A DNA stretch of 64,000 bases from Streptomyces lomondensis (GCF_014651035.1 NZ_BMWC01000001.1:1581581-1645580); one strand, 5' to 3'. Shown: positions 25,242 through 35,749, counted from the first letter of the stretch. A program made the numbers and translations. The notes: generated by a model not told the origin, from the sequence alone.

Positions 25242-26698
25242 GACGTCCGGCACCTCTCCACGAACCGACGGGCGACACCGGGCTCGGACGCCCAGTGCGT
25301 GTGCAGATAACTCGCGTGCACACCGCGCTGTACGAAACCTTCGACCCGCGGCCGGGGGGTGCGGACGCCCCAGGCGGGCTCCGCCCCCGACCCGGGCTCC
25401 ACGACGGTCCGGTGGAACTCGTGCCCCCGCATCCGCGTCCCCGCCGCCGCGAGCACACTGTCCCCGACCGCCACGGCGTCCCGATACCCCAGCGTGAGCC
25501 GCTCGCTCATCCGCGCCCCGGCGTCCAGCACCCCGCACATCGGCAGCCCGTCCAGCTCCCGGCACAGATACAGCAGCCCGGCACACTCGGCGGCCACGGG
25601 AGCACCACGGTGCGCCAGCTCGGCGACGGCCTTCCGCAACGGCTCGTTGCCGGACAGCTCGGCGGCGTACACCTCGGGGAACCCGCCCCCGATCACCAGC
25701 CCGCGGGTCCCTTCGGGCAGTTCCTCGTCCCGCAGCGGATCGAAGGGCAGCACCTCGGCACCGGCGGCGGCGAGCAGCTCGGCGTGCTCGGCGTAGGAGA
25801 AGGTGAAGGCTTCACCACCGGCGACGGCAACGACCAGCCTGTCCGGCGTTTGAGGACGAGGCCGTTCAGGCCGATCGGGGGTCCAGGGGGCGGAGCCCCC
25901 TGGCGGGGTCGAAGGGGCGGAGCCCCTGGAGGACGGGAAGGGTAGGGGCGGCGGGGGCGAGGCAACGGCCTCAGCCACATCCCAAGCCGCACACGACAAC
26001 GCACCCGCACTCCGCGCCAGCGCGACCAACGCCTCCAGATCACACCCGGCGGCAACCTGCGCCCCCATCGCCGCCACGGCCTCCACCGCAGCGGCCTGCC
26101 GCTCGGCAACGGGAACCAGCCCCAGATGCCGCGACGGCGTCTCCACCCGAGCCACCCGCCGCAGCACGCCCAGAACAGGAACTCCGGCCGAATCCAGCGC
26201 CTCCCGCAGCAACTCCTCGTGCCGGTCCGACCCGACCTTGTTCAGGATCACGCCCCCGACCCGCACCTCCGGATCCCAGGACGCGAACCCGTGCACCAGC
26301 GCCGCCACCGACCGCGACTGCGACGACGCGTCGACGACCAGCACCACCGGCGCCCGCAACAACTTCGCGACATGAGCGGTGGAGGCCAGCTCCCCTTCCC
26401 CCGCCGCCCCGTCGTACAGCCCCATCACGCCCTCGACGACGGCGATGTCACACCCCCGCGCCCCGTGCAGGAACAACGGCCCGACCAGCTCCGGCCCGCA
26501 CAGATACGCGTCCAGGTTCCGCCCCACCCGCCCGGTCGCGAGCGCGTGATACCCGGGGTCGATGTAGTCCGGCCCGACCTTGTGCGGGGACACGGCGAGC
26601 CCCCGCGCGGCGAGCGCGGCCATCAGCCCCGTGGCGACGGTGGTCTTGCCGCTGCCCGAGGAGGGCGCGGCGATGACCAGCCGGGGTACCGCAGTCAC
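25238..26698 (-). CDS. cobB: Cobyrinate/hydrogenobyrinate a,c-diamide synthase with a repeat-derived linker
   Basis: Amidates the a and c side chains using glutamine and ATP. The 486-residue protein has an N-terminal DRTG-like ATPase domain (P-loop APSSGSGKTTVATGLMAAL; KVGPDYIDPGYH) and a C-terminal class I glutaminase domain with the nucleophile in PVAAECAGLLYL and histidine in SYLHTHWASEPG. Between them, residues about 246-288 form a Pro/Ser-rich stretch that has no counterpart in the normal domain layout. Its DNA matches a typical Streptomyces intergenic repeat, inserted in frame. GTG 26698 overlaps the cobO stop (GTGA). Confidence 0.96.
   Translation of the reverse strand: MTAVPRLVIAAPSSGSGKTTVATGLMAALAARGLAVSPHKVGPDYIDPGYHALATGRVGRNLDAYLCGPELVGPLFLHGARGCDIAVVEGVMGLYDGAAGEGELASTAHVAKLLRAPVVLVVDASSQSRSVAALVHGFASWDPEVRVGGVILNKVGSDRHEELLREALDSAGVPVLGVLRRVARVETPSRHLGLVPVAERQAAAVEAVAAMGAQVAAGCDLEALVALARSAGALSCAAWDVAEAVASPPPPLPFPSSRGSAPSTPPGGSAPWTPDRPERPRPQTPDRLVVAVAGGEAFTFSYAEHAELLAAAGAEVLPFDPLRDEELPEGTRGLVIGGGFPEVYAAELSGNEPLRKAVAELAHRGAPVAAECAGLLYLCRELDGLPMCGVLDAGARMSERLTLGYRDAVAVGDSVLAAAGTRMRGHEFHRTVVEPGSGAEPAWGVRTPRPRVEGFVQRGVHASYLHTHWASEPGVARRFVERCRTS
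25834..25961. repeat. Streptomyces intergenic repeat element inserted inside cobB
   Basis: About 128 bp containing GTCCGGCGTTTGAGGACGAG, then a small GGCCGTTCAGGCC dyad, then CCAGGGGGCGGAGCCCCCTGG and AGGGGCGGAGCCCCT hairpins, ending in a GTAGGGGCGGCGGGGGCGAG-like motif. I recall this combination as a common dispersed intergenic sequence of Streptomyces. Here it lies wholly within the cobB coding frame without a stop or frameshift and encodes a Pro-rich interdomain linker. Confidence 0.8.
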
Positions 26699-27294
26699 CA
26701 CTCGATGCCTCTCTGGCCCTTCTGGCCCACGTCCATCGGATGCTTCACCTTGGACATGTCGGTCACGAGGTCGGCGAAGTCCACGAGCTTCTCCGGAGCG
26801 TTGCGCCCCGTGATCACCACGTGCTGGGTGCCGGGCCGGTTCCGCAGGACGTCGACGACCTCGTCGGTGTCGACCCACCCCCAGTGCATCGGGTAGGCGA
26901 ACTCGTCGAGCACGTACAGCCGGTACGTCTCGTTCGCCAGGTCCCGCTTGACCTGCTCCCAGCCCTCCCGGGCCTTCTCCTCGTTGTCCATCTGGGCGTC
27001 CCGCTGCACCCAGGACCAGCCCTCGCCCATCTTGTGCCAGGCGACGGACCCGCCCTCGCCGGAGTCCCCGAGCACCCGCAGCGCCCGCTCCTCGCCGACC
27101 TTCCACTTCGCCGACTTGACGAACTGGAACACCCCGATCGGCCACCCCTGGTTCCAGGCCCGCAGCGCGAGGCCGAAGGCGGCGGTGGACTTGCCCTTGC
27201 CCACGCCCGTGTGCACCACGACCAGCGGCCGGTTCCGCCGCTGGCGGGTGGTCAGGCCGTCGTCGGGAACCACACTCGGCTGTCCCTGCGGCAT
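26695..27294 (-). CDS. cobO: Cob(I)yrinate a,c-diamide adenosyltransferase
   Basis: Transfers the 5'-deoxyadenosyl group from ATP to the cobalt of the corrin. The 199-residue CobA/BtuR/CobO-type product has the distinctive P-loop GVGKGKSTAAFGLALRAW (about residues 31-48), the WHKMGEGWSW segment and the VLDEFAYPMHWGWVD motif. The length is normal. It lies between the chelatase ATPase gene, whose stop shares one base with its start (TAATG), and cobB. Confidence 0.97.
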   Translation of the reverse strand: MPQGQPSVVPDDGLTTRQRRNRPLVVVHTGVGKGKSTAAFGLALRAWNQGWPIGVFQFVKSAKWKVGEERALRVLGDSGEGGSVAWHKMGEGWSWVQRDAQMDNEEKAREGWEQVKRDLANETYRLYVLDEFAYPMHWGWVDTDEVVDVLRNRPGTQHVVITGRNAPEKLVDFADLVTDMSKVKHPMDVGQKGQRGIEW

Positions 27295-29282
27295 TACGCG
27301 GCCCTCCTCTGTACGTCCTTCACCAGTCCGGCGATGCTGTCGGCCCGCAGCTCGTCCAGCGTCACGGCCGTGCCGCCCAGCTCACCCGCGAGCTGCCCGG
27401 CGAGCCCCAGCCGCACCGGCCCGGACTCGCAGTCCACGACGACGGAGGCGACACCGTCGGCCGCGAACAGCCGCGCCGCCCGCCCGGCCAGGGCGACCGG
27501 CTCCGGGCCACCGGTGGCCCGCCCGTCCGTCACCACCACCACCAGCGGCCGCCGCGCCGGATCCCGCAGCCGCTCCACGCGCAGCACGTCGTGCGCGCGC
27601 AGCAGCCCGGCCGCGAGCGGCGTCCGCCCGCCGGTCGGCAGCGACTCCAGCCGGGCCGCCGCCGCGTCCACCGACGAGGTCGGCGGCAGCGCGACGTCCG
27701 CGCCCGAGCCCCGGAAGGTCACGAGCCCCACCTTGTCCCGCCGCTGGTAGGCGTCCAGCAGCAGCGACAGCACGGCGCCCTTCACGGCGCTCATCCGCTG
27801 CCGGGCCGCCATCGAACCGGAGGCGTCCACGACGAACAGCACGAGATTGCCCTCGCGCCCCTCCCGGGTGGCCTGCCGCAGATCGTCCCGGCGCACGACC
27901 AGGCCCGGCCCGGACCGCCCGCGCGCCCGCTGGTGCGGCGCCGCGGCCTGCACGGTCGCCGCCAGGTGCAGCTTGGTGAGCGCGCCCCGGGGCCGCCGCG
28001 CCCCGGTGGTCCGCCCGTGCTCGGTCCGCGCCCGCGAACGCCGCCCGGCGGCCCCCTCGCCGATCCCGGGCACGCTCAGCACCTTCGCCTTGAACGGCTC
28101 GGAAGCCCGTACGGCCGACTGCTCGCCACCTCCCGACGGCTGCGGCTGCCCGTCCTCCCCGGCCTCGGGCCGGGCCCCGGTGTCACCGCCCTCGGGACCC
28201 TCGCCGGGGTCCGGCTGCCCGCCGCCCCCGCCGCCCCCGTCCGGCCCCGGGTCCGGGTCGTCGTCCTCCGAACCGCCGAACTCCTCCAGCGTCTCGTCGA
28301 GCTTGTCCTCGTCCAGCCCCGGCGCGTCGAAGGGGTTGCGCCGCCGCCGGTGCGGCAGCGCCAGCAGCGCCGCCTGCCGGACGTCCTCCGCGAGCACGTC
28401 CGTACGCCCGGCCCAGGCCGCCAGCGCGGTCGCGGTCCGGGCCATCACGATGTCGGCGCGCATGCCGTCCACCTCGAAGGCCGCGCAGGTCGCCGCGATC
28501 TGCCGCAGCGCCCCGTCGCCCAGCCGCACGGTCGGCAGCAACTCCCGCGCCGCCACGATCCGCGCCCGTACGGCGGCCTCCTCGTCCGCCCACCGGGACG
28601 CGAACCCGGCCGGATCGGCGTCGTAGGCCAGCCGCCGCTTCACGACCTCCACCCGCTGGTCCGGCTCCCGCGAGGCCGCGACCTCCACGGTCAGCCCGAA
28701 CCGGTCGAGCAACTGCGGCCGCAGCTCGCCCTCTTCGGGGTTCATCGTGCCGACGAGCAGGAAGCGGGCGGCGTGCCGGACGGAGACACCCTCGCGCTCC
28801 ACATACGACGCCCCCATCGCGGCCGCGTCCAGCAGGAGATCGACCAGGTGGTCGTGGAGGAGGTTGACCTCGTCGACGTAGAGGATCCCGCGGTGCGCGT
28901 CCGCGAGCAGGCCGGGCTCGAAGGCCTTCACGCCCTCCGCCAGGGCCCGCTCGATGTCCAGCGCGCCCACGAGCCGGTCCTCGGAGGCCCCGACGGGCAG
29001 CTCGACCATGCGCGCGGCCCGCGTCTCGAACGCCCCCGGCTCGTGCGGCCCGTCCGGGCAGGCCGGGTCGGGGGAGCCGGGGTCGCAGGAGAACCGGCAG
29101 CCGGAGACGACGTCCAGCGCGGGCATGAGCGCCGAGAGGGCCCGCACCGCCGTCGACTTGGCGGTGCCCTTCTCACCACGCACCAGCACACCGCCGACCG
29201 CCGGCGACACGGCGTTCAGCAGCAGCGCGAGCCGCAGGTCGTCCTGGCCGACGACGGCCGTGAACGGAAAGGGGGTGGTCAC
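27294..29282 (-). CDS. Fused ChlI/ChlD-type AAA+/VWA subunit, putative cobaltochelatase partner of CobN
   Basis: A 662-residue protein joining a magnesium-chelatase ChlI-like AAA+ domain (about 1-330; Walker A RGEKGTAKSTAVRAL, Walker B GILYVDEVNLL, sensor GTMNPEEGELRPQLLDRFGL) to a C-terminal von Willebrand A domain (about 470-662; MIDAS DASGSMAARQR and VVTDGRATGG). They are linked by an acidic, Gly/Pro-rich segment. No cobS or cobT is present, and this gene overlaps cobN by four bases. In actinobacteria such fusions are thought to supply the ATPase motor for cobalt insertion by CobN. Confidence 0.92.
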   Translation of the reverse strand: MTTPFPFTAVVGQDDLRLALLLNAVSPAVGGVLVRGEKGTAKSTAVRALSALMPALDVVSGCRFSCDPGSPDPACPDGPHEPGAFETRAARMVELPVGASEDRLVGALDIERALAEGVKAFEPGLLADAHRGILYVDEVNLLHDHLVDLLLDAAAMGASYVEREGVSVRHAARFLLVGTMNPEEGELRPQLLDRFGLTVEVAASREPDQRVEVVKRRLAYDADPAGFASRWADEEAAVRARIVAARELLPTVRLGDGALRQIAATCAAFEVDGMRADIVMARTATALAAWAGRTDVLAEDVRQAALLALPHRRRRNPFDAPGLDEDKLDETLEEFGGSEDDDPDPGPDGGGGGGGQPDPGEGPEGGDTGARPEAGEDGQPQPSGGGEQSAVRASEPFKAKVLSVPGIGEGAAGRRSRARTEHGRTTGARRPRGALTKLHLAATVQAAAPHQRARGRSGPGLVVRRDDLRQATREGREGNLVLFVVDASGSMAARQRMSAVKGAVLSLLLDAYQRRDKVGLVTFRGSGADVALPPTSSVDAAAARLESLPTGGRTPLAAGLLRAHDVLRVERLRDPARRPLVVVVTDGRATGGPEPVALAGRAARLFAADGVASVVVDCESGPVRLGLAGQLAGELGGTAVTLDELRADSIAGLVKDVQRRAA

Positions 29283-32200
29283 TTGTCGTCGCCCTCCAAG
29301 TCGCCTTCGAGCTCCAGGTAGGTGGCGCGCAGCCGTTCCAGCGTCTCGGCGTCCGGCTCCGCCCACAGCCCGCGGTCGGCGGCCTCCAGCAGCCGCTCGG
29401 TGATGCCCCTCAACGCCCACGGGTTGGACTTCTTCATGAAGTCCCGGTTCTCCGGGTCGAAGACGTACTCGGCGCTGAGCTTCTCGTACATCCAGTCGTC
29501 CACGACCCCGGCCGTGGCGTCGTACCCGAACAGGTAGTCCACGGTCGCCGCCATCTCGAAGGCACCCTTGTAGCCGTGCCGCCGCATGGCCGCCATCCAC
29601 CGCGGGTTGACCACCCGGGCGCGGAACACGCGGTGCGTCTCCTCGCCCAGCGTGCGGGTCTTCACCTGATCCGGGGTGGCCGAGTCGCCGACGTACGCCT
29701 CGGGGCTCGCGCCGGTGAGGTGGCGGACCATGGCGACCATGCCGCCGTGGTACTGGAAGTAGTCGTCGGCGTCGACCAAATCGTGCTCGCGCGTGTCGAC
29801 GTTCTTCGCGGCGACCGCGATCCGCCGGAACGCCGTCTCCATGTCCCCGCGCGCCGCCCGCCCGTCGAGCCCCCGCCCGTAGGCGTAACCGCCCCACACC
29901 GCGTACACCTCGGCGAGGTCCGCGTCGGAGCGCCAGTTGCGGGCGTCGATCAGCGGCAGCAGACCGGCCCCGTACGCCCCCGGCTTGGAGCCGAAGATAC
30001 GGGCGGTCGCGCGGCGCCGGTCGCCGTGCTCGGCGGTGTCCTCGTCGGCGTGGGCCCGGACGTAGTTGGACTCCGTCGGCTCGTCCAGCTCGGCCACCGC
30101 GCGCACGGCGTCGTCGATCAGCCCCACCACGTGCGGGAACGCGTCCCGGAAGAAGCCCGAGATGCGGACCGTCACGTCGATGCGCGGCCGGCCCAGCTCC
30201 GCCAGGGGGATCACCTCGAACCCGGTCACCCGCCGCGAGGCGTCGTCCCACACCGGGCGGCAGCCCAGCAGTGCCAGGATCTCGGCGATGTCGTCGCCCT
30301 GGGTGCGCATGGCGGAGGTGCCCCACACGGTCAGCCCGACGGACTTCGGGTACTCGCCGGTGTCCTGCAGATACCGCTGCACCAGCGAGTCCGCGAGCGA
30401 CTGCCCGACCTCCCAGCTCAGCCGGGACGGGATCGCCTTGGGGTCGACGGAGTAGAAGTTGCGGCCCGTCGGCAGGACGTTGACCAGGCCGCGGGTCGGC
30501 GACCCGGAGGGACCGGCGGGGACGTAACCGCCGTCCAGGGCGCGCAGGATGTGCCCGATCTCGTCGGTGGTCTTCGCCAGCCGGGGCACGACCTCGGTGC
30601 AGGCGAACTCCAGCACGGCGACGGCCTCGGGCAGTTCGGTGCCGAGCACCTCAAGGACCAGCGGCGCGCTCTCGGCGGCCGCCCAGCCGCGTTCCTCCAT
30701 GCCCTCCGCGATCCGCCGGCACAGCTGCTCCAGCAGGTCGATCGCGTCGGCGGCGCTGCGGGACGGGCCGTCGACCAGATCCGTCAGCTCGACGGGCACC
30801 TTCAGCGGAGCCCCCGGCTCGGCCAGCAGCTCCTTCTCCACCAGCCCGAAGTGCTCCGCCAGCGACGCCCGCAGCCCGGGCAGCGCGTTGGCCTGCCCGC
30901 CCCACACCTGCGAGGCGCGCAGCACGGCCAGCACCAGGTTGACGCGCGGCTCACCGACCGGCCCGCCGCCCAGGATGTGCAGGCCGTCGCGGATCTGCAC
31001 GTCCTTGATCTCGCACAGATAGCCGTCGATGTGCATGACGAACTCGTCGAACGCCTCGTCGTCCGGCTGCTCGTCGACGTGCAGGTCGTGGTGGAGCTCG
31101 GCCGCCTTCACCAGCGTCCAGATCTGCGCGCGCACGGCCGGGGCCTTCGCCGGGTCCAGGTCGGAGACGAGCGCGTACTCGTCGAGGAGCTGCTCCAGCT
31201 TCGCCAGGTCGCCGTAGGTGTCGGCGCGGGCCATCGGCGGCACGAGGTGGTCGACGACGGTGGCGTGGCCGCGGCGCTTGGCCTGGGTGCCCTCGCCCGG
31301 GTCGTTGACGATGAACGGGTAGATCAGCGGCAGGTCGCCGAGGACCGCGTCCGGGGCGCAACCGCCGCTGAGCCCGAGGCCCTTGCCCGGCAGCCACTCC
31401 ATGGTGCCGTGCTTGCCCATGTGCACGATGGCGTCGGCGCCGAACGAGTTCTCCAACCACCTGTACGCCGCCATGTAGTGGTGCGACGGCGGCATGTCCG
31501 GGTCGTGGTAGATCGCGATCGGGTTCTCGCCGAAGCCACGCGGCGGCTGGATCATCACCACGACGTTCCCGAACTGCAGGGACGCCAGCACGATGTCGTC
31601 CCCGTCGACATACAGGCTGCCCGGCGGCTCGCCCCACGCCTCGGTCATGGCGTCGCGCAGCTCCGGGTCGAGCTTGTCGAACCAGGCCCGGTAGTCCGCC
31701 AGCGGCACCCGCGCGGGCGCGGCGGCCAGCTGCTCCTCCGTCAGCCACTCCACGTCGTGCCCGCCGGCGTTGATGAGCCGGTGGATCAGCTCGTCACCCT
31801 CGTCCGGATGGCCCTCGACGACGTACCCGGCGTCCCGGAGCGCGTCCAGCACCCGCACCGCCGAGGCCGGGGTGTCGAGCCCGACCGCGTTGCCGACCCG
31901 CGAGTGCTTGGTCGGGTACGCGGTGAAGACCAGCGCGAGCTTCTTCTCGCCGTTCTCCTTGTGCTTCAGCCGGGCGTGCCGTACGGCGATGCCGGCGACC
32001 CGCGCGGCCCGCTCCGGGTCGGCCACGTACACGGGCACGTCGTCCGGGCCCTGCTCCTTGAAGGAGAACGGCACGGTGATCAGCCGCCCGTCGAACTCCG
32101 GGATGGCCACCTGCATCGCGGCGTCCATGGGGGAGAGGGCGGCGTCCGACTCCTCCCAGGCCTGCCGCGAGGACGTCAGGCACAGGCCCTGGAGCACGGG

Positions 32201-32935
32201 GACGTTCATCTCGGCGAGGGCGCCGATGTCCCAGGCCTCCTCGTCGCCGCCCGCCGAGGCCTGCGAGGCGTGCGTGCCGCCGGCGGCCAGGACGGTGGCG
32301 ACCAGGGCGTCCGCCCGCCCGAGGATCTCGTACAGCCCCTCGTCGGCCCCGCGCAGCGAACCGCAGTACACGGGCAGCGCGTTGGCGCCCTGGGCCTCGA
32401 TCGCGTCGCACAGGGTGTCCACGAAGGCGGTGTTGCCGCTCAGTTCGTGGGCCCGGTAGAAGAGCACGCCGACGGTCGGGCGGCCCTCGCTCTGCGCCCG
32501 CTCGCCGTGGACGCCGTACTCGGGCATCTTCCGCGGCGCGGCGAAGCCCTCGCCGGTGAGCAGCACGGTGTCGGACAGGAACCGGGCCAGCTCGGTGAGG
32601 TTCTCCGGCCCGCCCTCCACGAGGTACTTCAGCGCCTCCGCGACGACACCGGCCGGCACGGACGACTCGGCCATCAGCTCCGCGTCCGGCACGGCCTCGC
32701 CGCCCAGCAGCACGGTGGGGATGCCGGAGGCCTTCAGCGCGGCGAGCCCGTCCTCCCAGGCCCGCTTGCCGCCGAGCAGCCGCACGACGGCGAGGTCGGC
32801 GCCGTCCAGCAGCGCCGGCAGCTCCTCGCGGACGTCCACGCGGGTCGGATTGCCGATCCGGTACGAGGCACCGGTGGCGGCCCGGGCCGCCAGCAGGTCC
32901 GTGTCGGCGGTCGACAACAACAACACTGTGCTCAT
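29279..32935 (-). CDS. cobN: Cobaltochelatase large subunit CobN
   Basis: Catalytic subunit of the ATP-dependent chelatase that inserts Co2+ into hydrogenobyrinate a,c-diamide. The 1218-residue product spans the full CobN/BchH domain. Characteristic segments are [58 protein letters not shown] and, near the end, [20 protein letters not shown]. The start at ATG 32935 overlaps the cobQ stop (ATGA), and its stop overlaps the ChlI/ChlD-type gene (GTGA), so the chelatase subunits should be made in a coupled way. Confidence 0.97.
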   Translation of the reverse strand: MSTVLLLSTADTDLLAARAATGASYRIGNPTRVDVREELPALLDGADLAVVRLLGGKRAWEDGLAALKASGIPTVLLGGEAVPDAELMAESSVPAGVVAEALKYLVEGGPENLTELARFLSDTVLLTGEGFAAPRKMPEYGVHGERAQSEGRPTVGVLFYRAHELSGNTAFVDTLCDAIEAQGANALPVYCGSLRGADEGLYEILGRADALVATVLAAGGTHASQASAGGDEEAWDIGALAEMNVPVLQGLCLTSSRQAWEESDAALSPMDAAMQVAIPEFDGRLITVPFSFKEQGPDDVPVYVADPERAARVAGIAVRHARLKHKENGEKKLALVFTAYPTKHSRVGNAVGLDTPASAVRVLDALRDAGYVVEGHPDEGDELIHRLINAGGHDVEWLTEEQLAAAPARVPLADYRAWFDKLDPELRDAMTEAWGEPPGSLYVDGDDIVLASLQFGNVVVMIQPPRGFGENPIAIYHDPDMPPSHHYMAAYRWLENSFGADAIVHMGKHGTMEWLPGKGLGLSGGCAPDAVLGDLPLIYPFIVNDPGEGTQAKRRGHATVVDHLVPPMARADTYGDLAKLEQLLDEYALVSDLDPAKAPAVRAQIWTLVKAAELHHDLHVDEQPDDEAFDEFVMHIDGYLCEIKDVQIRDGLHILGGGPVGEPRVNLVLAVLRASQVWGGQANALPGLRASLAEHFGLVEKELLAEPGAPLKVPVELTDLVDGPSRSAADAIDLLEQLCRRIAEGMEERGWAAAESAPLVLEVLGTELPEAVAVLEFACTEVVPRLAKTTDEIGHILRALDGGYVPAGPSGSPTRGLVNVLPTGRNFYSVDPKAIPSRLSWEVGQSLADSLVQRYLQDTGEYPKSVGLTVWGTSAMRTQGDDIAEILALLGCRPVWDDASRRVTGFEVIPLAELGRPRIDVTVRISGFFRDAFPHVVGLIDDAVRAVAELDEPTESNYVRAHADEDTAEHGDRRRATARIFGSKPGAYGAGLLPLIDARNWRSDADLAEVYAVWGGYAYGRGLDGRAARGDMETAFRRIAVAAKNVDTREHDLVDADDYFQYHGGMVAMVRHLTGASPEAYVGDSATPDQVKTRTLGEETHRVFRARVVNPRWMAAMRRHGYKGAFEMAATVDYLFGYDATAGVVDDWMYEKLSAEYVFDPENRDFMKKSNPWALRGITERLLEAADRGLWAEPDAETLERLRATYLELEGDLEGDDK

Positions 32936-34440
32936 GCGGGTGCTCCCGGTGGAATGAAGGGCAGTCCTTGCGGAGCGCCGGACTCGATGAGCCGCCACAG
33001 CGCGTCCGTGTCCGCGTGCTGTTCGATCAGGTCGCCGAGCCGGTCGAGCTGCTCCTCGCGCAGCGCGGCGAACGAGGTGTCCGGGGCCGGCACGAAGCGG
33101 CGGCCCGCGGCGGCGGCCACCTCGCGCAGGAAGGCCCGCCGGAAGCCGTCCGACTCCAGCGAGCCGTGCCAGTGCGTCCCCCAGGTCTCGCCGACCCGGC
33201 AGCCGTCCAAGAAGGGCTCCCCGCCGGCGACTTGGGCGACGCCGTGGTGGATCTCGTAACCCTCGACGTGCTCCCCGAGGGCCTCGCCCACCGGCCGGGT
33301 GAGGGTCTTCTCGCGGGCGAACCGCACCCGCACGGGCAGGACGCCGAGCCCGTCGACATGTCCCCGGCGGCTCTCGACGTCGTCCTCGATGTGCTCGCCG
33401 AGGATCTGGAAACCGCCGCAGACGCCGAGCACGGGCCGCTGCTCGGCGGCCCTGCGGACGAGGGCGTCGGCGAGCCCCCGCTCCCGCAGCCACTCCAGCG
33501 CGCGCACTGTGCCCCGGGTCCCGGGCACGACGACGAGGTCGGCGTCGGCCAGCTCCTCGGGCCGGTCCACGAACCGCACCACGACCCCCGGTTCGGCGGC
33601 CAGCGCGTCCACGTCCGTGAAGTTGGACATCAGCGGCACGGCACACACGGCGACGCGCAGCACGTCCTCACCGAGGGGCGGCGCGACGACGGACTCCCGC
33701 ACGGCTCCCCGCAGGGAGACGCGCAGCCCGTCCTCCTCGTCGATCCCCAGCCCGTGCCGGAACGGCAGCACGCCGTACGTCCGCCGCCCCGTGAGCCCGT
33801 GCAGCATGTCGAGCCCCGGCTCCAACAGGGAGACGTCCCCACGGAACTTGTTGACGAGGAACCCGGCGACGCACGCCTGGTCCTCGGGCGACAGCAGCGC
33901 CACGGTCCCGAAGAAGGAGGCGAAGACACCGCCCCGGTCGATGTCGCCGACGACGAGCACGGGCAGCCCCGCGTTGCGGGCGATGCCCATGTTCACGATG
34001 TCGGTCCGCCGCAGATTGATCTCGGCGGGAGAACCGGCCCCCTCACAGATCACCGCGTCATACGTGCCCCGCAACTGCTCCAGACACTCCAGCACCGTCC
34101 CGAGCAACTTCTGCTGCCGCCCGCCGTGATACCCGCGCGCACTCAGCTCCCCGACCGGCTTGCCCAGCAGCACGACCTGACTGCTCTGCTCGCCACCGGG
34201 CTTGAGCAGCACGGGATTCATCAGCGCGGTCGGCTCGACCCGGCAGGCCTGTGCCTGCATGGCCTGCGCCCGCCCGATCTCGGCGCCCTCCCGCGTCACG
34301 AATGAGTTGAGGGACATGTTCTGCGCCTTGAAGGGCGCGACCTTGACGCCCTGGCGCACCAGCCACCGGCAGATCCCGGCCGTCACGACGCTCTTGCCCG
34401 CGTCGGAGGTGGTCCCTGCGACGAGAAGCCCACCGCTCAT
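32932..34440 (-). CDS. cobQ: Cobyric acid synthase
   Basis: Amidates the b, d, e and g side chains of adenosylcobyrinate diamide using glutamine and ATP. The 502-residue protein has an N-terminal ATPase domain ([31 protein letters not shown]) and a C-terminal glutaminase domain with the nucleophilic cysteine in [16 protein letters not shown] and histidine in [15 protein letters not shown]. The length is normal. It begins two bases after the cobD stop and overlaps cobN by four bases. Confidence 0.97.
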   Translation of the reverse strand: MSGGLLVAGTTSDAGKSVVTAGICRWLVRQGVKVAPFKAQNMSLNSFVTREGAEIGRAQAMQAQACRVEPTALMNPVLLKPGGEQSSQVVLLGKPVGELSARGYHGGRQQKLLGTVLECLEQLRGTYDAVICEGAGSPAEINLRRTDIVNMGIARNAGLPVLVVGDIDRGGVFASFFGTVALLSPEDQACVAGFLVNKFRGDVSLLEPGLDMLHGLTGRRTYGVLPFRHGLGIDEEDGLRVSLRGAVRESVVAPPLGEDVLRVAVCAVPLMSNFTDVDALAAEPGVVVRFVDRPEELADADLVVVPGTRGTVRALEWLRERGLADALVRRAAEQRPVLGVCGGFQILGEHIEDDVESRRGHVDGLGVLPVRVRFAREKTLTRPVGEALGEHVEGYEIHHGVAQVAGGEPFLDGCRVGETWGTHWHGSLESDGFRRAFLREVAAAAGRRFVPAPDTSFAALREEQLDRLGDLIEQHADTDALWRLIESGAPQGLPFIPPGAPA

Positions 34441-34442
34441 GC

Positions 34443-35378
34443 TCACTTCCCCCTCTTCAGCAACCGCGCACCGGCGCACACCCCGAGCGCCAGCCAGGTG
34501 ACCCGTCGCGAAAGCCGCACGGCCCGTTCGACGTCGCGCCGGACGACGGCACGCCCCTCCGTGTTCAGCACGGGCCGGTGCTCCACCCGCCCGCCGTACG
34601 ACAGCGTCCCGCCCAGCCGCACCCCGAGCGCCCCCGCGAACGAGGCCTCCACGGGCCCGGCGTTGGGGCTCGGATGCTTCGCCGCGTCGGCCCGCCAGGC
34701 GCGCACGGCCCCGCGCGGATCCGGCCCGGCCAGCGCCGCGAGGACGGCGGTCAGCCGCGCCCCCGGCCACCCCGCGACATCGTCCAGCCGGGCGGAGGCC
34801 CACCCGAAGCGGCGGTAGCGGGCCGACTTGTGCCCGACCATGGCGTCCAGGGTGTTGACGGCCCGGAACCCGAGCAGCCCCGGCACCCCGCCGACGGCAC
34901 CCCACACCAGCGCCCCCACGACCGCGTCGGAGGTGTTCTCGGCGACGGACTCGACCACGGCCCGGGCGATCCCGTCGGCGTCGAGGGCCTGCGGATCCCG
35001 CCCGCACAGATGCGGCAGCCGCGCCCGGGCCGCCTCGACGTCCCCCGCCTCCAGGGCACGCCCGATGGCCTCGGCCTCCCGGGCGAGCGAAGTCCCCCCG
35101 ACGACGGCCCAGGTGGCGGCACCGGTCAGCACGACGGAGGCGGCGGAAGAAGCACGTACGGCACGCGCGGCCAGGGCCCCCAGCGCGACGGCGCCTCCCG
35201 CGCACACGCCGGCGTGCAGCGCGCCCCACCCGCGGTGGTCCCGCCACAGCACCCGCTCCACGGCACCCGCGGCCCGCCCGAACGCGGCGACCGGATGCCC
35301 CCGGCGGGGATCGCCGAGCAGCAGGTCACCGATCAGGCCGGCGGCGGCGCCGTACGCGAAGACGCGACCGGCACCCAT
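34443..35378 (-). CDS. cobD: Adenosylcobinamide-phosphate synthase (CobD/CbiB)
   Basis: Membrane enzyme that joins aminopropanol (phosphate) to adenosylcobyric acid. The 311-residue product has several hydrophobic helices, with the family-specific [21 protein letters not shown] at the N-terminus, [21 protein letters not shown] and [24 protein letters not shown] 35378 is taken as the start; an open stretch upstream runs into the riboswitch and is not coding. It is the first gene of the cobalamin operon, about 110 bp downstream of the riboswitch. Confidence 0.95.
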   Translation of the reverse strand: MGAGRVFAYGAAAGLIGDLLLGDPRRGHPVAAFGRAAGAVERVLWRDHRGWGALHAGVCAGGAVALGALAARAVRASSAASVVLTGAATWAVVGGTSLAREAEAIGRALEAGDVEAARARLPHLCGRDPQALDADGIARAVVESVAENTSDAVVGALVWGAVGGVPGLLGFRAVNTLDAMVGHKSARYRRFGWASARLDDVAGWPGARLTAVLAALAGPDPRGAVRAWRADAAKHPSPNAGPVEASFAGALGVRLGGTLSYGGRVEHRPVLNTEGRAVVRRDVERAVRLSRRVTWLALGVCAGARLLKRGK

Positions 35379-35489
35379 GGGCTCAGCCGGCCAACGGGGC
35401 AGACAGCGGTGGGGTGCTGAACCTCGATCGGCAGCCGCGCATGGCGATATGTCCTCACTCAGGGTGTCCACGCCCTGGTTCGACGAGAC

Positions 35490-35610
35490 CGGCGGCGAGA
35501 GTTCCTGGCTCCCGGGGATGGCTACCCCGGTGACAGTGGCGGGACCGCGCCGGACTCACACCGGCTTCCTCTCCTGCCGCCGTACTGGCCCCGGAAGTCC
35601 ACCACGGCCG
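35490..35610 (-). ncRNA. Cobalamin riboswitch (B12 element)
   Basis: Read on the minus strand, the conserved core is visible: GGAAGCCGGTGTGAGTCCGG, then CGGTCCCGCCACTGTCACCG containing the B12 box GCCACTG (35534-35540), then GAGCCAGGAACTCTCGCC. Boundaries are approximate. It lies about 110 bp upstream of cobD and is expected to switch off the cobalamin operon when adenosylcobalamin is abundant. A CAGGG-N8-CCCTG hairpin just downstream (about 35460-35480) may belong to the expression platform. No U-tract follows, so control is more likely at translation or by Rho. Confidence 0.93.
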
Positions 35611-35685
35611 CGAACCGTCGTCAACTTGCTGTTGACCAGCGCGGGGAGAGTGTGGAGAACCCCACACCGGCCCCCGCGCGCACGA

Positions 35686-35727
35686 CGCCCGGGCGGCACA
35701 GGACCGAAGTCCCATGCCGCCCGGGCG
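35686..35727. terminator. Terminator downstream of the pit operon
   Basis: Long inverted repeat CGCCCGGGCGGCA (35686-35698) and TGCCGCCCGGGCG (35715-35727). The apex is a GGAC-CGAA-GTCC mini-stem with a CA/CA internal loop. It lies 22 bp past the stop of the small membrane protein gene on the minus strand and separates it from the riboswitch-controlled cobalamin operon. Confidence 0.9.
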
Positions 35728-35749
35728 ACATGAAGGCGTGGTCGGGCCG

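Noticed and set aside
29576..33259. A plus-strand frame of 1227 codons antisense to cobN.
   Set aside because: The same antisense artefact; no recognisable domain, whereas cobN is complete on the other strand.
35379..35471. An N-terminal extension of cobD starting at 35471.
   Set aside because: The extra codons would reach the 3' side of the cobalamin riboswitch region and give a non-membrane leader absent from the family.
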